A DNA stretch of 64,000 nt from the NCBI GenBank assembly GCA_036389485.1, contig DASVPR010000045.1, forward strand, positions 124,001-188,000, read 5' to 3'. The notes below the pieces were generated by a model. The model was not told the origin of the DNA, ran no database searches, and worked only from the letters and a program-made list of their open reading frames with translations. The position numbers and the translations under genes were made by a program. Source of the stretch: CADCVT01 sp036389485. GTDB taxonomy: Bacteria > Actinomycetota > Thermoleophilia > Solirubrobacterales > Solirubrobacteraceae. Shown here piece by piece: positions 31,479 through 38,679 of the stretch (positions within the stretch are counted from its first letter, which is position 1; every line of letters starts with the position of its first letter).

Positions 31479-31527
31479 CCGCTGCCCGCAGGCGACGGCC
31501 ATCTGTTCGATGCCGTGTCCATGGCCC

Positions 31528-33975
31528 TCAGGCCGCGGTGGCGAGGTGCTCGAGCATGCGGGCCGCCCCCGCGTTCTCGGGCTCGATCTCCTGCGCCTGG
31601 GCGGCGAGGACGGCGGCGTCCTCGTCCATCCCGCGCGCCCACGCGACCTGCGCGAGGCCCATCAGCGCTGCCGCGTCGATGCCCTCGGTCTCGCAGACCG
31701 TGATCCACTCGTCGGCCGCGCTCTCCAAAAAGCCGCGGCGCAGGTAGACGGCCGCCAGGCGCTCACGGCGCTCCCGCCAGGGCAGCGCGATCGCGTCGTA
31801 GCAGCCGGCGAGCGCCTCGAACGCGTCGAACGCCTCGACCTTCGCGAGCGCCTCCAGCATCACGATCGCGCACGGGGCGGCGTCGGCGGGCAGCGAGGCG
31901 GGCGCCTGCTCACCGGCGGTGACCGCGCACCAGGCGCGCAGCACGGAGGCCTCGGCCTCCGCCAGCCGGTTGATCGCGGGGCGCGCGAGGATCTCGCGGC
32001 CGGTGGCGGCGTCGCCGCCGGCCAGCGCCGCGAAGGCCATGGCGCGCGCGGCGGCCGGGGCCCAGGTCGAGTCGGCGGGGACCGCGTCGAGCTCCGCGAT
32101 CGCGTCCGCGAAGCGCGCCTGCGAGAGCAGAGCCTCGCCGAGCGACAGCAGCGCGGGGCCGTTCTGCGGCTGGGCGTCGAGCACGGCGCGCAGCTCGGTC
32201 TCGGCGTGCTCGGCGGCGCCGGACTCGTAGAGCGTCACGGCGAGCATGAACCGGCCGCCGGGCGGCAGGTCGGGGATCGCGGCGTGGACGTCGGCGGCGA
32301 CCTCGGCCGGCTCGGCGCCCTGCGCGAGCCGCAGCGCCGCGTACGGCTCGACGACGCCCATGAAGCTCGCGTGGTGCTCGAGGCAGTACCGCACCTCGGC
32401 CTCGGCCTCGTCCAGCCGGCCGTCGAGCCGGTAGACGTCGGCCAGCGCGAGGCGGGCGAGGTAGGTGCCGGTCCCGACGGTGCCGGCGTACATGCTCGGG
32501 GCGTCGCCCATCTCCATGCACTGGCGCAGCAGCCGCTCGGCCTCGACGGGATCGCCGGCGGCGTGGGCCGAGATCGCCTGCTGGAAGACGATGTCGGTGA
32601 AGCCGGGGAAGCGCTCCAGGATCTCCTCGCTCAGCTCGCGCACGCGCGGGAAGTCGCCGAGGGCGGCCACGACGCGCAGGTAGCGGTTGGCGAGCGACGG
32701 CACGAACGCGAGGCGCGTGATGACGCCGTCCTCGCCGCGCAGCCCCTCCCACGCCCGCTCGAACTCGGCGCGCGCCGCGGGGAGGTCGTCGAGCGCGTGG
32801 TACTCCGACCCGAGGTTGAAGTGCATGAAGGGCGAGTCGTCGCCCTCCGCCGCCTGGCGGCGCAGCAGCTCGAGGTTGCGCTCGGACTTGCCCTTGCTGT
32901 CGCGCACGGCGCCGAGGTAGCCGAAGTGCTGCACGCGTACGTCGCAGGTGACGAGGCGCTCGGGCAGGTACGGCGGCAGCTTGTCCGCCCACTGCTCGTG
33001 CAGCCGGCCCTCGAAGCGGTACTCGGGCCGGTTGCGGAAGATGCGCAGGGCGTTGAAGTTCTGCGTGTGGTTGTCCTGGACGTCGCCGACGAAGTTCGTC
33101 ATGACGAGGTAGAAGGCCTCGCGCCACGTCTGGGCGGTGAGCGCGCGCAGGCGCGGGCCGTCCCCGTCGACGAGCACCTCGTCGGCGTCGAGGTAGATGA
33201 TCCAGTCGCCGGTCGCGGCCTCGAGCGAGATGTTGCGCGCCTCGCTGAAGTCGCCCGTCCACTGATGGTGCAGGACCTTCGCGCCGAACGACTCGGCGAT
33301 CTCGACCGTGCGGTCCTGCGAGCCGGTGTCCACGACGACGATCTCGTCCACGTGGTCGCGGATCGCCTCAAGCGTGCGCCCGAGCATCGCCTCCTCGTCC
33401 TTGACGATCATGCAGAGGCTCAGCGTCAGGCCCTCGGCGGGCTGCGCCTTCGCGGCGATCTTCCTCGCGCGGGGGGCGAGGTCCTTGAGGACGATCTTCA
33501 GCGGCGCGGGCAGGTTGATCGCGCCGAGGCCCTGCCGGCGCCGGCGCGCGATCTCCCGCAGGTTGCGCTCGACGTGCGGGAGGTCGGGGTCGAGGCGGCC
33601 GGCGGCCTTGAACAGCGCCTCGGCGGCGTCGAGCTCGCCGAGCTCGTAGAAGGCGACGCCGGTGTAGTTGAGGATGAGCGGCTCGCACGGGTCCTCGTTC
33701 AGGACGTCGAGCGCCTCGCGGGCGGCGGCCGCGAAGACCGCGCCCATCCCGCTCAGCTCGTGGCCGCCGGTCTGCAGGGCGGCCTCGATCAGCTTCTTGC
33801 GCGCCTCGTAGCGGCGGTGCCGGTCGTCGATGCCGGCGGCCTCGGCGAACAGCGCGCGGTACGCGGCGATGTCGCGCTGGGCCAGCGACGCATGCGCCCT
33901 CGGGACGAGGGTGGCCGCGGAGGGGCCGGACGGATGGTCGGGATTCGGGGCGGCGTCGGTAAGGCGGAGCGCCAT
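31528..33975 (-). CDS. TPR-glycosyltransferase, candidate flagellin O-glycosyltransferase
   Basis: The protein has 815 residues. An N-terminal helical/TPR segment (about 95-140) is followed by a GT2 domain (about 183-400): LTLSLCMIVKDEEAMLGRTLEAI, EIVVVDTGSQDRTVEIAESFGAKV, SEARNISLEAATGDWIIYLDADEVL with the DXD motif DAD at 263-265. The long C-terminal part (about 410-815) is TPR-like helical repeats (HFNLGSEYHALDDLPAARAEFERAWEGL and others). This GT2-plus-TPR design occurs in Listeria GmaR, which adds O-GlcNAc to flagellin. ATG at 33975 is chosen because the sigma-28-type promoter lies between it and any longer start. Context with fliD, fliS and sigma-28 supports filament glycosylation; the substrate is unproven. 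Confidence 0.85.
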   Translation of the reverse strand: MALRLTDAAPNPDHPSGPSAATLVPRAHASLAQRDIAAYRALFAEAAGIDDRHRRYEARKKLIEAALQTGGHELSGMGAVFAAAAREALDVLNEDPCEPLILNYTGVAFYELGELDAAEALFKAAGRLDPDLPHVERNLREIARRRRQGLGAINLPAPLKIVLKDLAPRARKIAAKAQPAEGLTLSLCMIVKDEEAMLGRTLEAIRDHVDEIVVVDTGSQDRTVEIAESFGAKVLHHQWTGDFSEARNISLEAATGDWIIYLDADEVLVDGDGPRLRALTAQTWREAFYLVMTNFVGDVQDNHTQNFNALRIFRNRPEYRFEGRLHEQWADKLPPYLPERLVTCDVRVQHFGYLGAVRDSKGKSERNLELLRRQAAEGDDSPFMHFNLGSEYHALDDLPAARAEFERAWEGLRGEDGVITRLAFVPSLANRYLRVVAALGDFPRVRELSEEILERFPGFTDIVFQQAISAHAAGDPVEAERLLRQCMEMGDAPSMYAGTVGTGTYLARLALADVYRLDGRLDEAEAEVRYCLEHHASFMGVVEPYAALRLAQGAEPAEVAADVHAAIPDLPPGGRFMLAVTLYESGAAEHAETELRAVLDAQPQNGPALLSLGEALLSQARFADAIAELDAVPADSTWAPAAARAMAFAALAGGDAATGREILARPAINRLAEAEASVLRAWCAVTAGEQAPASLPADAAPCAIVMLEALAKVEAFDAFEALAGCYDAIALPWRERRERLAAVYLRRGFLESAADEWITVCETEGIDAAALMGLAQVAWARGMDEDAAVLAAQAQEIEPENAGAARMLEHLATAA

Positions 33976-34026
33976 GGGGGACGAGGGGCCTTTCGCGTCG
34001 GGGGGAACGGCGGCCTTCACGCCGCG

Positions 34027-34053
34027 TGATCGGCCGCTTCGGCGCAAGCTTGA
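34027..34053 (-). promoter_or_regulatory. Sigma-28-type promoter for the TPR-glycosyltransferase
   Basis: The minus strand shows TCAAGCTT (34053-34046), an 11-bp spacer and GCCGATCA (34034-34027). A 13-bp palindrome, GGGGACAGTCCCC (34054-34066), lies directly upstream of the -35 box. Confidence 0.85.
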
Positions 34054-34203
34054 GGGGACAGTCCCCCTCCCCACTTTTGGGGATGGACGGCTGGACGGAT
34101 CGCATCCTCAAGACCCCAAATTGCGGGGATGCGGAAGTGGACGCGACGACCCGATAGATGCCGGGTCCCGCCCTGTCCGTCCCTCGCAGCAAGGAGCACC
34201 TCC

Positions 34204-35016
34204 GTGACCCCCCCGACCGCCTCGCGGCGCCGTCTCTCCCCCGAGGACACGCTTGCCCTCTGGCAGCAGTACCGCGACACGAACGATCCCGGTCTGCGCG
34301 ACCGGCTGATCCTCACGTTCGCTCCGCTGGTCAAGTACATCGTCTACAAGAAGGTCCGCGAGATGCCGGCCCGCTGCGAGGTCGAGGACTTCATCTCGTG
34401 CGGCCTGGAGGCGCTGATCCAGTCGATCGACCGGTACGACCCGGCGAAGGGCGCCACGCTCGAGCAGTACGCGTGGACCCGCATCCACGGCGCCGTCCTG
34501 GATGAGCTGCGCCGCCAGGACTGGGCCCCGCGCTCGATCCGCCGCTGGGAGCGCGACGTCGAGAAGGCGGTCGAGGAGTTCACCGCCCTGCACCGCCGCC
34601 GCCCGACGCGCGAGGAGCTCGCCGAGGCGCTCGGCACCACCGTGTCGGAGCTGCGCCGCCGCCAGGACGAGATCCAGCAGTCGGACATGACGTCGCTGAA
34701 CACGCTCGTGCTGAGCGACGACGAGACGACGATCGAGCGGATCGACACGCTGGCCTCCACCGACGTCCGCGTCGACCCGGAGCACGCCACGGCGACGATC
34801 GAGGCGAAGGAGAAGTTCCGCGAGGCCTTCGCGCAGCTGCCCCAGCGCGAGCGCGAGATCGCGGTCCTGCTCTACGTCAAGAACCTGACCCTGGCCGAGA
34901 TCGGCGCGATCCTGGGCGTGAGCGAGAGCCGCGTCTGCCAGATCCACGGCCAGATGAAGAAGACGCTGCGCAAGGCGCTCGACGACGACGCCGCGCTCTT
35001 TCAGCTCGTCGCGTAA
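34204..35016 (+). CDS. fliA: Flagellar sigma factor FliA/WhiG (sigma-28 type)
   Basis: The protein has 270 residues from GTG at 34204, with AAGGAG 7 bases upstream; the frame is open further upstream but without a ribosome binding site. Region 2 reads LWQQYRDTNDPGLRDRLILTFAPLVKYIVYKKVREMPARCEVEDFISCGLEALIQSIDRYDPAKGATLEQYAWTRIHGAVLDELRRQDWAPRSIRR, the FliA/WhiG pattern. Region 3 is RRRPTREELAEALG and region 4 is FREAFAQLPQREREIAVLLYVKNLTLAEIGAILGVSESRVCQIHGQMKKTLRKAL. It should read the T(C/A)AAG-N11-CCGA promoters in this window. No FlgM anti-sigma gene is seen. The gene is divergent from the TPR-glycosyltransferase. Confidence 0.97.
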   Translation: MTPPTASRRRLSPEDTLALWQQYRDTNDPGLRDRLILTFAPLVKYIVYKKVREMPARCEVEDFISCGLEALIQSIDRYDPAKGATLEQYAWTRIHGAVLDELRRQDWAPRSIRRWERDVEKAVEEFTALHRRRPTREELAEALGTTVSELRRRQDEIQQSDMTSLNTLVLSDDETTIERIDTLASTDVRVDPEHATATIEAKEKFREAFAQLPQREREIAVLLYVKNLTLAEIGAILGVSESRVCQIHGQMKKTLRKALDDDAALFQLVA

Positions 35017-35071
35017 TCGGAGTCCATCAACCGGCGCGGACGCGCCGCGTCGCCCCTAGTCTCGGTTGCTG

Positions 35072-35470
35072 GTGAGGCGCTGGGAGCGCACGATCGGCGC
35101 AGGGACGCTGCTCGAGATCAGCTTCGATCACGCGCGCGCCGACCCGCCCCAGGCCCTCGTGCTCGAAGTCGACAAGGGCCGCCTCGCATGGGACGAACAG
35201 GGCGAGGAGGGGCGGGCGCTGCGCGTGTGGGCGGACCGTCACGAGACCGTGGTGCTGCGGCTGACCGGCCGCTTCACCCGCGTCGATTTGACCGTCTGGC
35301 ACGCCTACCTCGACCACGACGAGCTCGACGGCGAGGTCGTGCGGGCCGGGGACGGGATGCTGGTCGAGGAGCAGCCGGGCCTCGCGGTGCTGCGCTGCGG
35401 GGACGACCTCGTCGCGCGGATCGCGATCCGCACGCGGGCGCGTCACCGCGAGCGGGCGTCGAGCGAGTAG
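35072..35470 (+). CDS. Hypothetical beta-rich protein downstream of the flagellar sigma gene
   Basis: The protein has 132 residues if GTG at 35072 is used; TTG at 35066 is also possible. No clear ribosome binding site. High GC at third positions supports this frame. The sequence is beta-rich and charged (GTLLEISFDHARADPPQALVLEVDKGRLAWDEQ, ETVVLRLTGRFTRVDLTVWHAYLDHDELDGEVVRAGDGMLVEEQPGLAVL). It matches no family I know. It follows the sigma gene by 55 bp and its end overlaps the FlhB-like gene on the other strand by 28 bp. A regulator of the sigma factor is possible by position but nothing in the sequence shows it. Confidence 0.6.
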   Translation: MRRWERTIGAGTLLEISFDHARADPPQALVLEVDKGRLAWDEQGEEGRALRVWADRHETVVLRLTGRFTRVDLTVWHAYLDHDELDGEVVRAGDGMLVEEQPGLAVLRCGDDLVARIAIRTRARHRERASSE

Positions 35471-35715
35471 GCCCAGACGAGCGCCTCGGCGACCGCCGCG
35501 TACAGGTCGAGCGGGATGTCGAGGTCGAGCTGGAGGCGCGCGAGGGCGTCGGCCAGCGGCGCGTCCTCGCGGACCGGGACGCCGTTCTCGCGGGCGATCT
35601 GGAGCAGGCGCTCGGCGACGTGCCCGGCGCCGGCGGCGACGACCTTCGGCGCCGGGTCGACGCCCTGCTCGTAGCGCAGCGCCGCGGCGCGCTTCGGCTT
35701 GTCACCCGCGGACAT
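35443..35715 (-). CDS. FlhB C-terminal-domain-like protein (YlqH/FhlB type)
   Basis: The protein has 90 residues and corresponds only to the part of FlhB after the NPTH cleavage site: KRAAALRYEQGVDPAPKVVAAGAGHVAERLLQIARENGVPVREDAPLADALARLQLDLDIPLDLYAAVAEALVWAYSLD. The transmembrane part and NPTH are absent. In Bacillus the equivalent pair is ylqG-ylqH, and YlqH can stand in for the FlhB C-terminal fragment. The start overlaps the end of the FliK-like gene by 14 bases. It could modulate the substrate switch of the full FlhB (10076-11149). Confidence 0.88.
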   Translation of the reverse strand: MSAGDKPKRAAALRYEQGVDPAPKVVAAGAGHVAERLLQIARENGVPVREDAPLADALARLQLDLDIPLDLYAAVAEALVWAYSLDARSR

Positions 35716-36292
35716 CGAGGCTCTCCGCGCGCGGCTCCACGCGCACCGTCGCGGGCCGGTCGGTCGCCTCCGCCAGCCCCGTCCGCAGCTCGTTCGCCGC
35801 CGAACGAACCGTGTCCGCCGCCCCCGCGGCCACGCCGACCGTCGCGGTCGCCGCCTCGGGCTCGAGGTCGATGAGGAAGTCGAGGCGGCCGAGCGCAGGG
35901 GAGTCGAAGCGCAGGGCGATGGAGCGGCGCCCCCCACCGCGCGCATCCGGGCCGGCCCCGCCCTCGTGCTCCTCGACCCTGAACCGCGCGCCGCCCGGCA
36001 GAGGGATCCCGACGGTGGGTGGTGGCGGCGTGGCGGACGCGGCGGGGTCGGCCGGCGGGAGGACCTGCAGGAGCAGCCGCTCGGAGGTCGCCTCGGTGAC
36101 GCGCACGCGCAGAGCGGCGCCGGCGGCGAGCTCGGGCGGCAGCTGCGCCGGGACGCGGACGCCGTTGAGCAGGAGCGTGCCGCGGGGGCCGTCGCGCTCG
36201 AGGATCTTCGCGGCCAGCACCGTGCCGGGGCGCAGCGACGTGTCCGTGAACAGGCCGCGGAGCAGGACGAGGTCGGCGATAGGTCCGGCCAT
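35702..36292 (-). CDS. Second, short FliK-like protein (YlqG type)
   Basis: The protein has 196 residues. The N-terminal half has beta-rich sequence (GPIADLVLLRGLFTDTSLRPGTVLAAKILERDGPRGTLLLNGVRVPAQLPPELAAGAALRVRVTEATSERLLLQVL). The C-terminal half resembles the FliK C-terminal domain (SIALRFDSPALGRLDFLIDLEPEAATATVGVAAGAADTVRSAANELRTGLAEATDRPATVRVEPR). It is encoded with an FlhB-C-like partner, as YlqG/YlqH in Bacillus, and runs divergently from flgF (43-bp gap). It is much too short to act as the main hook ruler. Confidence 0.75.
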   Translation of the reverse strand: MAGPIADLVLLRGLFTDTSLRPGTVLAAKILERDGPRGTLLLNGVRVPAQLPPELAAGAALRVRVTEATSERLLLQVLPPADPAASATPPPPTVGIPLPGGARFRVEEHEGGAGPDARGGGRRSIALRFDSPALGRLDFLIDLEPEAATATVGVAAGAADTVRSAANELRTGLAEATDRPATVRVEPRAESLDVRG

Positions 36293-36298
36293 AGGCCC

Positions 36299-36325
36299 TC
36301 AACATCCTCGCGCACCGGCCGACCA
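36299..36325 (+). promoter_or_regulatory. Sigma-28-type promoter for flgF
   Basis: The plus strand shows TCAACATC (36299-36306), an 11-bp spacer and GCCGACCA (36318-36325), followed by CCGG. The flgF start is 10 bp beyond the -10 box, so the leader is only a few bases. Confidence 0.65.
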
Positions 36326-36335
36326 TCCGGTGCGT

Positions 36336-37022
36336 ATGGAGCGTGGGCTCTACATCGCCGCGTCCGGGATGCTCTCCGAGATGCAGCGCCAGGATCTGAT
36401 CGCCAACGACCTGGCGAACGCGTCGACGCCCGGCTACAAGGCCGACCGCACCTCGCAGCACTCGTTCGCCGAGATCCTGCTCGAGAACCGGCGGACCGGC
36501 GAGACCGTCGGCGCGCTCGGCACCGGCGTGTCGATCGCCCGGCAGGTCACCGACCTCGCTCCCCAGGCCGCCCGGGAGACCGGCGAGCCGCTCGACTTCG
36601 CGATCACCGGCGACGGCTTCTTCGGCGTTCAGACCGCCGACGGCCTGCGCTTCACGCGCAACGGCCGCTTCATGGCCGACGGCACCGGGCGCCTCACCGA
36701 CCAGCTCGGCAACGCCGTGGTCGGCCGCGACGGCGCGCCGGTGACGGTCGCCGCCGACGGCACCGTCGACCCGGCGCAGCTCGGTGTGTTCACCGTGCAG
36801 AACGCCCGCAAGGCGGGCGAGGGGCTGTTCACCGGCGCGGCCGGCGGGCAGGCCGCGGGGAACGTCCGCTCCGGCGCCCTCGAGGGCTCCGGCGTCGACG
36901 CCGCCCGCACGATGGTCGACATGATCGCGTCGCTGCGCGCCTTCGAGGCGGGCCAGCGCGTGATCACCACGATCGACTCGACGCTGCAGAAGGCAGCGAA
37001 CGACGTCGGTCGCGTGGCCTGA
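36336..37022 (+). CDS. flgF: FlgF-like distal rod protein
   Basis: The protein has 228 residues. The N-terminus MERGLYIAASGMLSEMQRQDLIANDLANASTPGYKADRTSQHSF has the rod signature; the core has FAITGDGFFGVQTADGLRFTRNGRFMADGTGRLTDQLGNAVVGRDG and the C-terminus GALEGSGVDAARTMVDMIASLRAFEAGQRVITTIDSTLQKAANDVGRVA. This is the FlgF/FlgG family. It is called FlgF because a second family member with a better FlgG end follows. No ribosome binding site is visible ahead of ATG 36336, which fits the nearly leaderless promoter. Confidence 0.93.
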   Translation: MERGLYIAASGMLSEMQRQDLIANDLANASTPGYKADRTSQHSFAEILLENRRTGETVGALGTGVSIARQVTDLAPQAARETGEPLDFAITGDGFFGVQTADGLRFTRNGRFMADGTGRLTDQLGNAVVGRDGAPVTVAADGTVDPAQLGVFTVQNARKAGEGLFTGAAGGQAAGNVRSGALEGSGVDAARTMVDMIASLRAFEAGQRVITTIDSTLQKAANDVGRVA

Positions 37023-37037
37023 ACGTCCACCTCTCGC

Positions 37038-37064
37038 TAAAGCCGCATCCAGCCCGTCCGACTA
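37038..37064 (+). promoter_or_regulatory. Sigma-28-type promoter for flgG and downstream genes
   Basis: The plus strand shows TAAAGCCG (37038-37045), an 11-bp spacer and TCCGACTA (37057-37064), followed by CCCGGG. It lies in the gap between flgF and flgG. Confidence 0.8.
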
Positions 37065-37136
37065 CCCGGGCCGACGAAGATCGCCCATGGCTGGACCGCC
37101 CCTTGGCGGAGGCCAGGGCTCCCCCCCAGGAGACCC

Positions 37137-37862
37137 GTGCTCGAAGGCATGTATACGGCTGCCGCCGGTATGGCGGCGCAGCAGCAGCGTCTTGCGGCGC
37201 TGTCCAACGACCTCGCGAACGTCAACACGACGGGCTACAAGCGCGTCCGCGTCGCCTTCCGCGATCTCGTCTACACCCCCGCCGGCCCCGGGACGTCCCC
37301 CGGGATCCAGGAGGGCGCGGGCGCCGCGGCGACCAGCGTCGGCCGCGGGGCCGCGCAGGGCGCGCTGAAGCGCACCGACCGCCGCCTCGACGTCGCCGTC
37401 GACGGCCCCGGCTTCATCCGCGCCCGCGGCGCCGACGGGTCGGAGGTCCTGACCCGCGACGGCGCCCTGCAGCTCGACGCGAACGGGCGCCTGATGACCT
37501 CGAGCGGCCACTTCACCGGCGTGACGCTTCCCCCCGGCACCGCCGAGGACCAGATCTCGATCGCGGCCGACGGCACGGTCTCGGACGGCAACCGCGTCGC
37601 GGGCCGTCTCGAGCTCGTCACCGTCCGCGCCGTCGACGGCCTGCGGGCCAACGGCGACAACACGTACTCCGCCACCGTCGCGAGCGGCAACGCCGCCGCC
37701 GGCGACGTGCGCATCGAGCAGGGCGCGCTGGAGGCCTCGAACGTCGACGTCGCGGACGCGATGGCCGACATGATCGAGGCGCAGCGCTCCTTCGAGCTCG
37801 CCTCCCGCGCGATCCGCATGCAGGACCAGCTCCTCGAGATCGCCAACGGGGTGAAGCGGTGA
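37137..37862 (+). CDS. flgG: FlgG, distal rod protein
   Basis: The protein has 241 residues from GTG at 37137 with AGGAG just upstream; an in-frame ATG at 37149 is less likely. The N-terminus MLEGMYTAAAGMAAQQQRLAALSNDLANVNTTGYKRVRVAFRDLVY is the FlgG signature. The core has LDVAVDGPGFIRARGADGSEVLTRDGALQLDANGRLMTSSGHF and the C-terminus GALEASNVDVADAMADMIEAQRSFELASRAIRMQDQLLEIANGVKR. It forms the distal rod at the base of the hook. Confidence 0.96.
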   Translation: MLEGMYTAAAGMAAQQQRLAALSNDLANVNTTGYKRVRVAFRDLVYTPAGPGTSPGIQEGAGAAATSVGRGAAQGALKRTDRRLDVAVDGPGFIRARGADGSEVLTRDGALQLDANGRLMTSSGHFTGVTLPPGTAEDQISIAADGTVSDGNRVAGRLELVTVRAVDGLRANGDNTYSATVASGNAAAGDVRIEQGALEASNVDVADAMADMIEAQRSFELASRAIRMQDQLLEIANGVKR

Positions 37863-38131
37863 GCGTCCCCGCCGTCGGCGGCGCCATGCCGCTGCCGGGT
37901 CCGGGTGGGGAGACTCACCAGAAGCGGACCGACGCCGAGCGCGTGGGACTGGCCTTCGAGCGGATGCTCCTCGTGCAGCTCACCGAGCAGCTCGCCAAGA
38001 CCGCGCAGCCGGAAGGTGAAGGCAGCGCCGCGACGCAGGCGTACCGCGACCTGCTGCCCGGCGTCATGGCCGACGCCATGGTGGCCGGCGGCGGGATCGG
38101 CCTCGGCGACGCGCTCGGAGGGGTTCGATGA
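37859..38131 (+). CDS. flgJ: FlgJ-like rod-binding protein without hydrolase domain
   Basis: The protein has 90 residues from a GTG overlapping the flgG stop (GTGA). The pattern RVGLAFERMLLVQLTEQLAK followed by AYRDLLPGVMADAMVAGGGIGLGDAL is the rod-binding N-domain of FlgJ (AFExxLxxxLxxxL and YxDMxxxxLAxxLAxxGGIGLA). The muramidase half found in proteobacterial FlgJ is missing. Peptidoglycan opening is probably done by the CHAP and SLT proteins in the cluster. Confidence 0.9.
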   Translation: MSVPAVGGAMPLPGPGGETHQKRTDAERVGLAFERMLLVQLTEQLAKTAQPEGEGSAATQAYRDLLPGVMADAMVAGGGIGLGDALGGVR

Positions 38132-38679
38132 GCCTTCCCGCCTCGCTCGTCCCCGCTCCGCCCGCCGAGATCGGGACCGCCGTCCTCGCACACCTCGCCG
38201 ACCAGCTCGGCTCGAGCCGCCGGCTGCTCGACGCCGTCCTGCGCCAGGGCGCCGCGACGCGCCGCCAGGACGTCGACGGGGTCCTCAACTGCATCACCGA
38301 GATCCAGGGCGAGATGGACCGCCGCGGCAAGCTCGAGACCGAGCGCGCCCAGCTGCTCGTCCGCGCCGCCGGCATGCTCGGCCGCCAGCCGCACGAGGTC
38401 ACGCTCGACGCGCTCGTCTCGCTGATGGAGCCCGCAGACGCCCAGCTCGCCCGTGAGCGCTCCGCCGAGGTGCGCGGCCTGCTCAACGAGATCCAGCGCG
38501 AGCACGTCGTCAACCGCGCCCTGATGCGGCAGGAGCTCGCCTTCCTCGACCATCTCGTCCGCCTCGTCGGCGCCGAGGAGGACCCCGGCTATCGCCCTGG
38601 CGGTGAAGGGGTGGGCGGGCGGGGACTGTCTCCTGCGCGTCTGACCTCGTCCCACCGCGTCCTGGACCTCCAGGCATGA
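38128..38679 (+). CDS. flgN: FlgN-like chaperone for hook-filament junction proteins
   Basis: The protein has 183 residues, helical (HLADQLGSSRRLLDAVLRQGAATRRQDVDGVLNCITEIQGEMDRRGKLETERAQLLVRAAGMLG, and ARERSAEVRGLLNEIQREHVVNRALMRQELAFLDHLVRLV). This is the FlgN four-helix pattern, and the gene directly precedes flgK and flgL, its export clients. A Gly-rich C-terminal tail (about 150-170) is unusual and contains a GGGGACTGTCTCC DNA motif. Start overlaps flgJ by four bases; the end overlaps flgK. Confidence 0.88.
   Translation: MSLPASLVPAPPAEIGTAVLAHLADQLGSSRRLLDAVLRQGAATRRQDVDGVLNCITEIQGEMDRRGKLETERAQLLVRAAGMLGRQPHEVTLDALVSLMEPADAQLARERSAEVRGLLNEIQREHVVNRALMRQELAFLDHLVRLVGAEEDPGYRPGGEGVGGRGLSPARLTSSHRVLDLQA

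Noticed and set aside
29461..34029. A 1522-codon open frame on the plus strand, and other very long frames opposite or inside known genes
   Set aside because: They lie antisense to fliD, flaG-like and the TPR-glycosyltransferase, have repetitive Arg/Ala/Gly/Val composition and no domain. They arise from the high GC content, which removes stop codons in the other frames.
34133..34157. A sigma-28-type promoter for the sigma gene itself (autoregulation)
   Set aside because: CCCGATAG at 34150-34157 is a good -10 box, but the only AAG-containing -35 candidate (GGAAGTGG) is 9 bp away and not 11. Other upstream matches fail at the -10. Possible but not supported like the others.
35033..35046. A terminator after the sigma gene
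   Set aside because: GGCGCG/CGCGCC gives only a 6-bp stem with a 2-base loop and no T tract. Too weak to call.
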